NCBI GenBank assembly: GCA_025766275.1
Contig: JAFKAC010000009.1
Location: forward strand, 1,426,001-1,490,000
Reading direction: 5' to 3'
Source: Lactarius indigo
Taxonomy: Eukaryota; Basidiomycota; Agaricomycetes; Russulales; Russulaceae
DNA: 64,000 bases
The notes beneath the pieces were generated by a model. The model made no database searches. It was given only the letters and a program-made list of their open reading frames with translations, and was not told the DNA's origin. Below are positions 61,301 through 64,000 of this stretch, piece after piece. The first letter of the stretch is position 1; each line of letters starts with the position of its first letter. The translations under genes and the position numbers were made by a program.

Positions 61301-61615
61301 GCAGAGGCGCAAATTGGCGGACTGCTCACCCCTTTGGCACGTCTATTCAGCAATAGGTTGTCGGAGTCCGACCCCTCCGGTGCTGCGTCGAGCCCCGTGG
61401 ATGCACAAAAGCTCGTCCGAGTTGAGGAGGGCGTACGGCGAGTACAAGAGCTACTCGAGGACGTGCGCGAGTTGCCTGTGTCAAACCTAAAGGACGAGAT
61501 GCGCGAGCTCCAAGAACGCCAGGCGCGTATTGAGAATCTCCTTTTAATGCTTACTCGGGGGATGCGGAACGAGGCTAGCAGTACCACTGCCCCATCTCGA
61601 CATGATACTCTTTGA
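58367..61615 (+). CDS. YVC1: YVC1/TRPY-type vacuolar cation channel
   Basis: TRP-family, Ca2+-permeable channel of the fungal vacuole that releases Ca2+ on osmotic or chemical stress. About a dozen short exons. The N-terminal cytosolic part reads FLDSVKVFPYIVHLKRDVI, LKNPAIVYVCLVVRSHFISA, CEILAMKLVHHFA, ELVSVLITSWSPLAGA and ALRAIEIYNGRNA-type blocks. Hydrophobic segments follow: ILEFLNFTCLLVTFILCLF, AFEVLFIVFAAAFALEEYTA, WNVFDSAFIVVTTLYLVLR, FDILACGACIIFPR and VFFMGIAATCFSGLLFTLW. A pore-like stretch WLMVQIWFGNTYLSFGQAS leads to the last segment FGPILMVGFAALSNTLLLT, then SILSNTFTRIDANANQEYLF. The C-terminal cytosolic tail contains FFEAFMGTDMHDLYGAIFDV, an acidic patch, and ends in a coiled-coil-like region (VRRVQELLEDVRELPVSN, LQERQARIENLLLMLTRG). 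The start at 58367 (MDPEGRQDVPLL) opens the first exon. Confidence 0.88.
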
Positions 61616-64000
61616 CGCACTGTTGTTCTTATTAAGCCCTCATCGCCTCAGGTATGCTTCTGCTTACTTGTCTACAGTGCCGTTTATCAGGTGTTTATGA
61701 TGTTACAGCTTGGCATAGCATGTTCATAACGGCGCTCATAACGGACGATCATGATGTTGTGAGTGGCTTCTTACCCCGGTGCTTATACAACTCATGATCC
61801 GGCTCACATAATGACTACGGTATGTTCCGGATCCTGCAGGATATGACTGATATACATTTTCTATTCCTTGAAACAAGTAGCCCCTATATGTCCACCTTGT
61901 GGACTCTCTCATACCAGGAGCGGCTGCAGTGTCATGCATATACCCATGGCTACAGGCAAAGTCTCTGTTTTGTTAATACGTTGAGCCCTTCTCCATCCGT
62001 TGTCAGTCTTAGAGAGACACACTGGCACGGACTATCAGAACCGAGGGTTCAATCCCTTGATCATTTTCACCATGAATCATATTGAATGATGAACCCTGAA
62101 ATCATTATCCCTGTCTCCAAAACATGCGGATGCCTCTGGACTTGCGAAAGTAAAACGGCTCGGGAAAGCCCACGAAGACGTCAACGGTCCCTTATTCCTT
62201 CTGCTATGGATCTCTCTGTCTCCTTATTGTCCCGACCCAGTCGAAGGCACTTATTTCTCACCCTTGCCGCCCCGCATTTAATAAGGGTGCTGATATCGGT
62301 CGAGAATGAGGAACGTGCCTTTGCACGACCAGCTCTCTCGAAGTGAGGTAGCAGACTACTCATGGCGCTTCCGCGACTCTTCGCCCTTTCTCCTTGAGTA
62401 CTAATTCAAATCTCCCACATGCTGCCTGGTAATCACATGCCAGTGCGACACATGCAACGTGCATCCCTATCCAGGCCCCATCGTTATTCACGACGTGGTG
62501 CAGGAGTGTGGATCTTGGGGTCGCCCGACTCTAACGCCTTTGCAAATTATGGATGACAGCTTCCGCCGCACTGTAGCATTCCTTGGTACGTACGTTAATC
62601 AGGTGAAAGTTACTGGATCAGGTGTCGTCTGACTCTTTATGTAGCATATTCCATATCCCTCGATGGGCGTTTAAACCTGCTAACTCGCTTAAGGTGATGT
62701 TCCCGTTTTTCATACTATATTGCAAGGCCTAGGTCGGAATGTTCATGCGCCCTCGCATGCTGTAGCTCTGTCTGCCCAAGAATGTTTTTACGTTCCTGTC
62801 CTACGTGCATGTCAGTACGCACTTCGCGCGGAATGCAGTGGCGTAAAGGAATAAAGACCATACTCGTCCAGGTTCCCGGGCACGTCGGGGCCGGCCGTCG
62901 GCCGACATCGCCTTCAGAAAAAAATAGCAATAAATTTATCGAGCATTCCAAATATCGCCAACGTGGCCGCACTCGATGGAAGAGGGCGCTGTTGCAAGCG
63001 GTACTCTCCCGCGGGTGATAACCCGGGTCCAGATCGGGAGCGGCTACGGCGGGGCAGTCTTCAGGTTCTTCTGGACCCTCAGTCGTGTTCTGAGTCTCAA
63101 TTACTTAGGATCCAGCAAGAGGATGCATTGTCAGACGACAGGTATCGGGCATAGTTCGCCGTGCCTGGCCCTGGGTGACACTACTCGCGTTGTGTCTCCA
63201 TCCACTGGCCAACTTCCGGAATGACGTGCATGCCAGTGGAGGGTCGAACCGTTGCTTATAGGGTTCTGTTTCAATGCGATGCCACATATCGGTTTCTACG
63301 TCCCCGGTACGGCATCCGTCAGCATATGAAGAGAGACGTCCATGATTTTTCCGAACACAAATATAGCTGGGGACCCCACTGGCAATCGAGTAAGTTTTAC
63401 TCCCTAAGCGATCTTGTCTCTGACTCAGACATTTCAGAAGTCTACCCTGCGGATGCCATGGCGGCTCCGCTGAGGAAAGTTTCATTGGATTACCATCAGA
63501 CCCTGCGGCTAGCCCGATTTCGAGTCACCAGTGATGTACCCCTTCGACTGCACAGTGATAGACCTATGGTCCCCTCACGTGTGCCGGAAGTCCCTAGCGA
63601 TCGTAACACACTATCATCTCACACGGCTCCATCTAGTGTGGGTCTCTTCTCTCTGTCTCGGTCTACATTGTTCTCAACTATGTGCCATTTTTAGGCTGTT
63701 TCTGCGGAGGTTCATAGTGACTACTACCTGTCTTTCTTATCTAGGCTTAGCTATCCGCCCGGTCTCTACACTGCAATTGCGCATGATGGTCCACTACGAT
63801 CACAAATCCAAGGCTTCTGGTCCGAATTAGATGAGTTTTGGTGGCATCTTCGACATGCCCGCCATCTCCTGTTCGGTTGGCTGGCCACCTTGTATCGCCT
63901 GATCTTACTCGTGGTGGGGTATACCTTCGTAAGTGCGTTCCCGATCAATTTGAGCAAAGACTTATCCCGTCTCTGAATATTTCTTCCGCCCACCCCTTCG
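61616..64000. other. Right edge, only weak exon candidates
   Basis: No gene recognised with confidence. Protein-like frames occur at 62444-62585 (listed separately) and near 63700-63980, where one + strand frame reads GFWSELDEFWWHLRHARHLL then FGWLATLYRLILLVVGYTF. The latter could be an amphipathic/membrane segment of a gene running off the window. Confidence 0.35.
62444..62585 (+). CDS. Candidate internal exon, unknown protein
   Basis: After the acceptor catgccag, a frame reads CDTCNVHPYPGPIVIHDVVQ then ECGSWGRPTLTPLQIMDDSF and RRTVAFL up to a GTACGT donor at 62586. Composition looks coding, and CxxC at the start could bind a metal, but neighbouring exons could not be placed and the family is not recognised. 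Confidence 0.3.

Overview
The window is nuclear DNA from a filamentous fungus, most likely a basidiomycete of the Agaricomycetes. Almost every recognisable gene is split by GT-AG introns of about 45-65 nt. The gene repertoire is eukaryotic (replication factor C, APC/C, an ING-PHD reader, Serinc, an AGC kinase, a vacuolar TRP channel). An F-box/ankyrin family and an ExK-motif family typical of Agaricomycetes are also present. No ribosomal RNA, convincing tRNA, CRISPR array or intact transposon was seen.

Left third (1-23 kb): the 3' part of a RAI1/DXO-type cap-quality-control gene at the edge; a reverse-strand farnesyl-diphosphate-synthase-like gene whose catalytic aspartate motifs are degraded; an unidentified membrane protein gene; the RFC clamp-loader subunit homologous to human RFC3 / yeast Rfc5 (10 exons, 359 aa reconstructed); a Whi5/Nrm1-like G1/S repressor; a cytochrome b5-domain protein; a secreted GH18 chitinase with a chitin-binding tail (14 exons); a DapA/HOGA-type aldolase; a Serinc/Tms1 membrane protein; and an ING-family PHD reader.

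Middle (23-33 kb): a RAD51-paralogue gene (reverse), the APC/C subunit Cdc16/Apc6 and the first of four PHO84-type phosphate:H+ symporter genes. The four symporters (30.4-32.5, 36.2-38.4, 40.2-42.5 and 45.0-47.4 kb) lie in the same orientation with similar intron layouts. Copies 3 and 4 belong to a recent ~4 kb segmental duplication. That duplication also carried off the 3' half of the convergent NOP15/NIFK-like nucleolar RNA-binding gene and left a truncated pseudogene between copies 3 and 4.

Right third (47.7-64 kb): NOP15 and a divergent small gene sharing an 83-bp promoter; a decayed ExK-motif gene; eIF1A with a GTG where the start ATG is expected and a frameshifted tail; an F-box/ankyrin protein; a macrodomain protein with a 12-nt microexon; and an STK32/YANK-type kinase divergent from a YVC1-type vacuolar cation channel. 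The last 2.4 kb holds only weak exon candidates.

Several otherwise well-conserved genes contain exactly one single-base frameshift (RAI1, PHO84 copy 2, NOP15, eIF1A, F-box, macrodomain). That pattern suggests either residual indel errors in the assembly or local gene decay. Exon boundaries given here were reasoned by eye from splice signals and remembered family patterns, not from transcripts or alignments.
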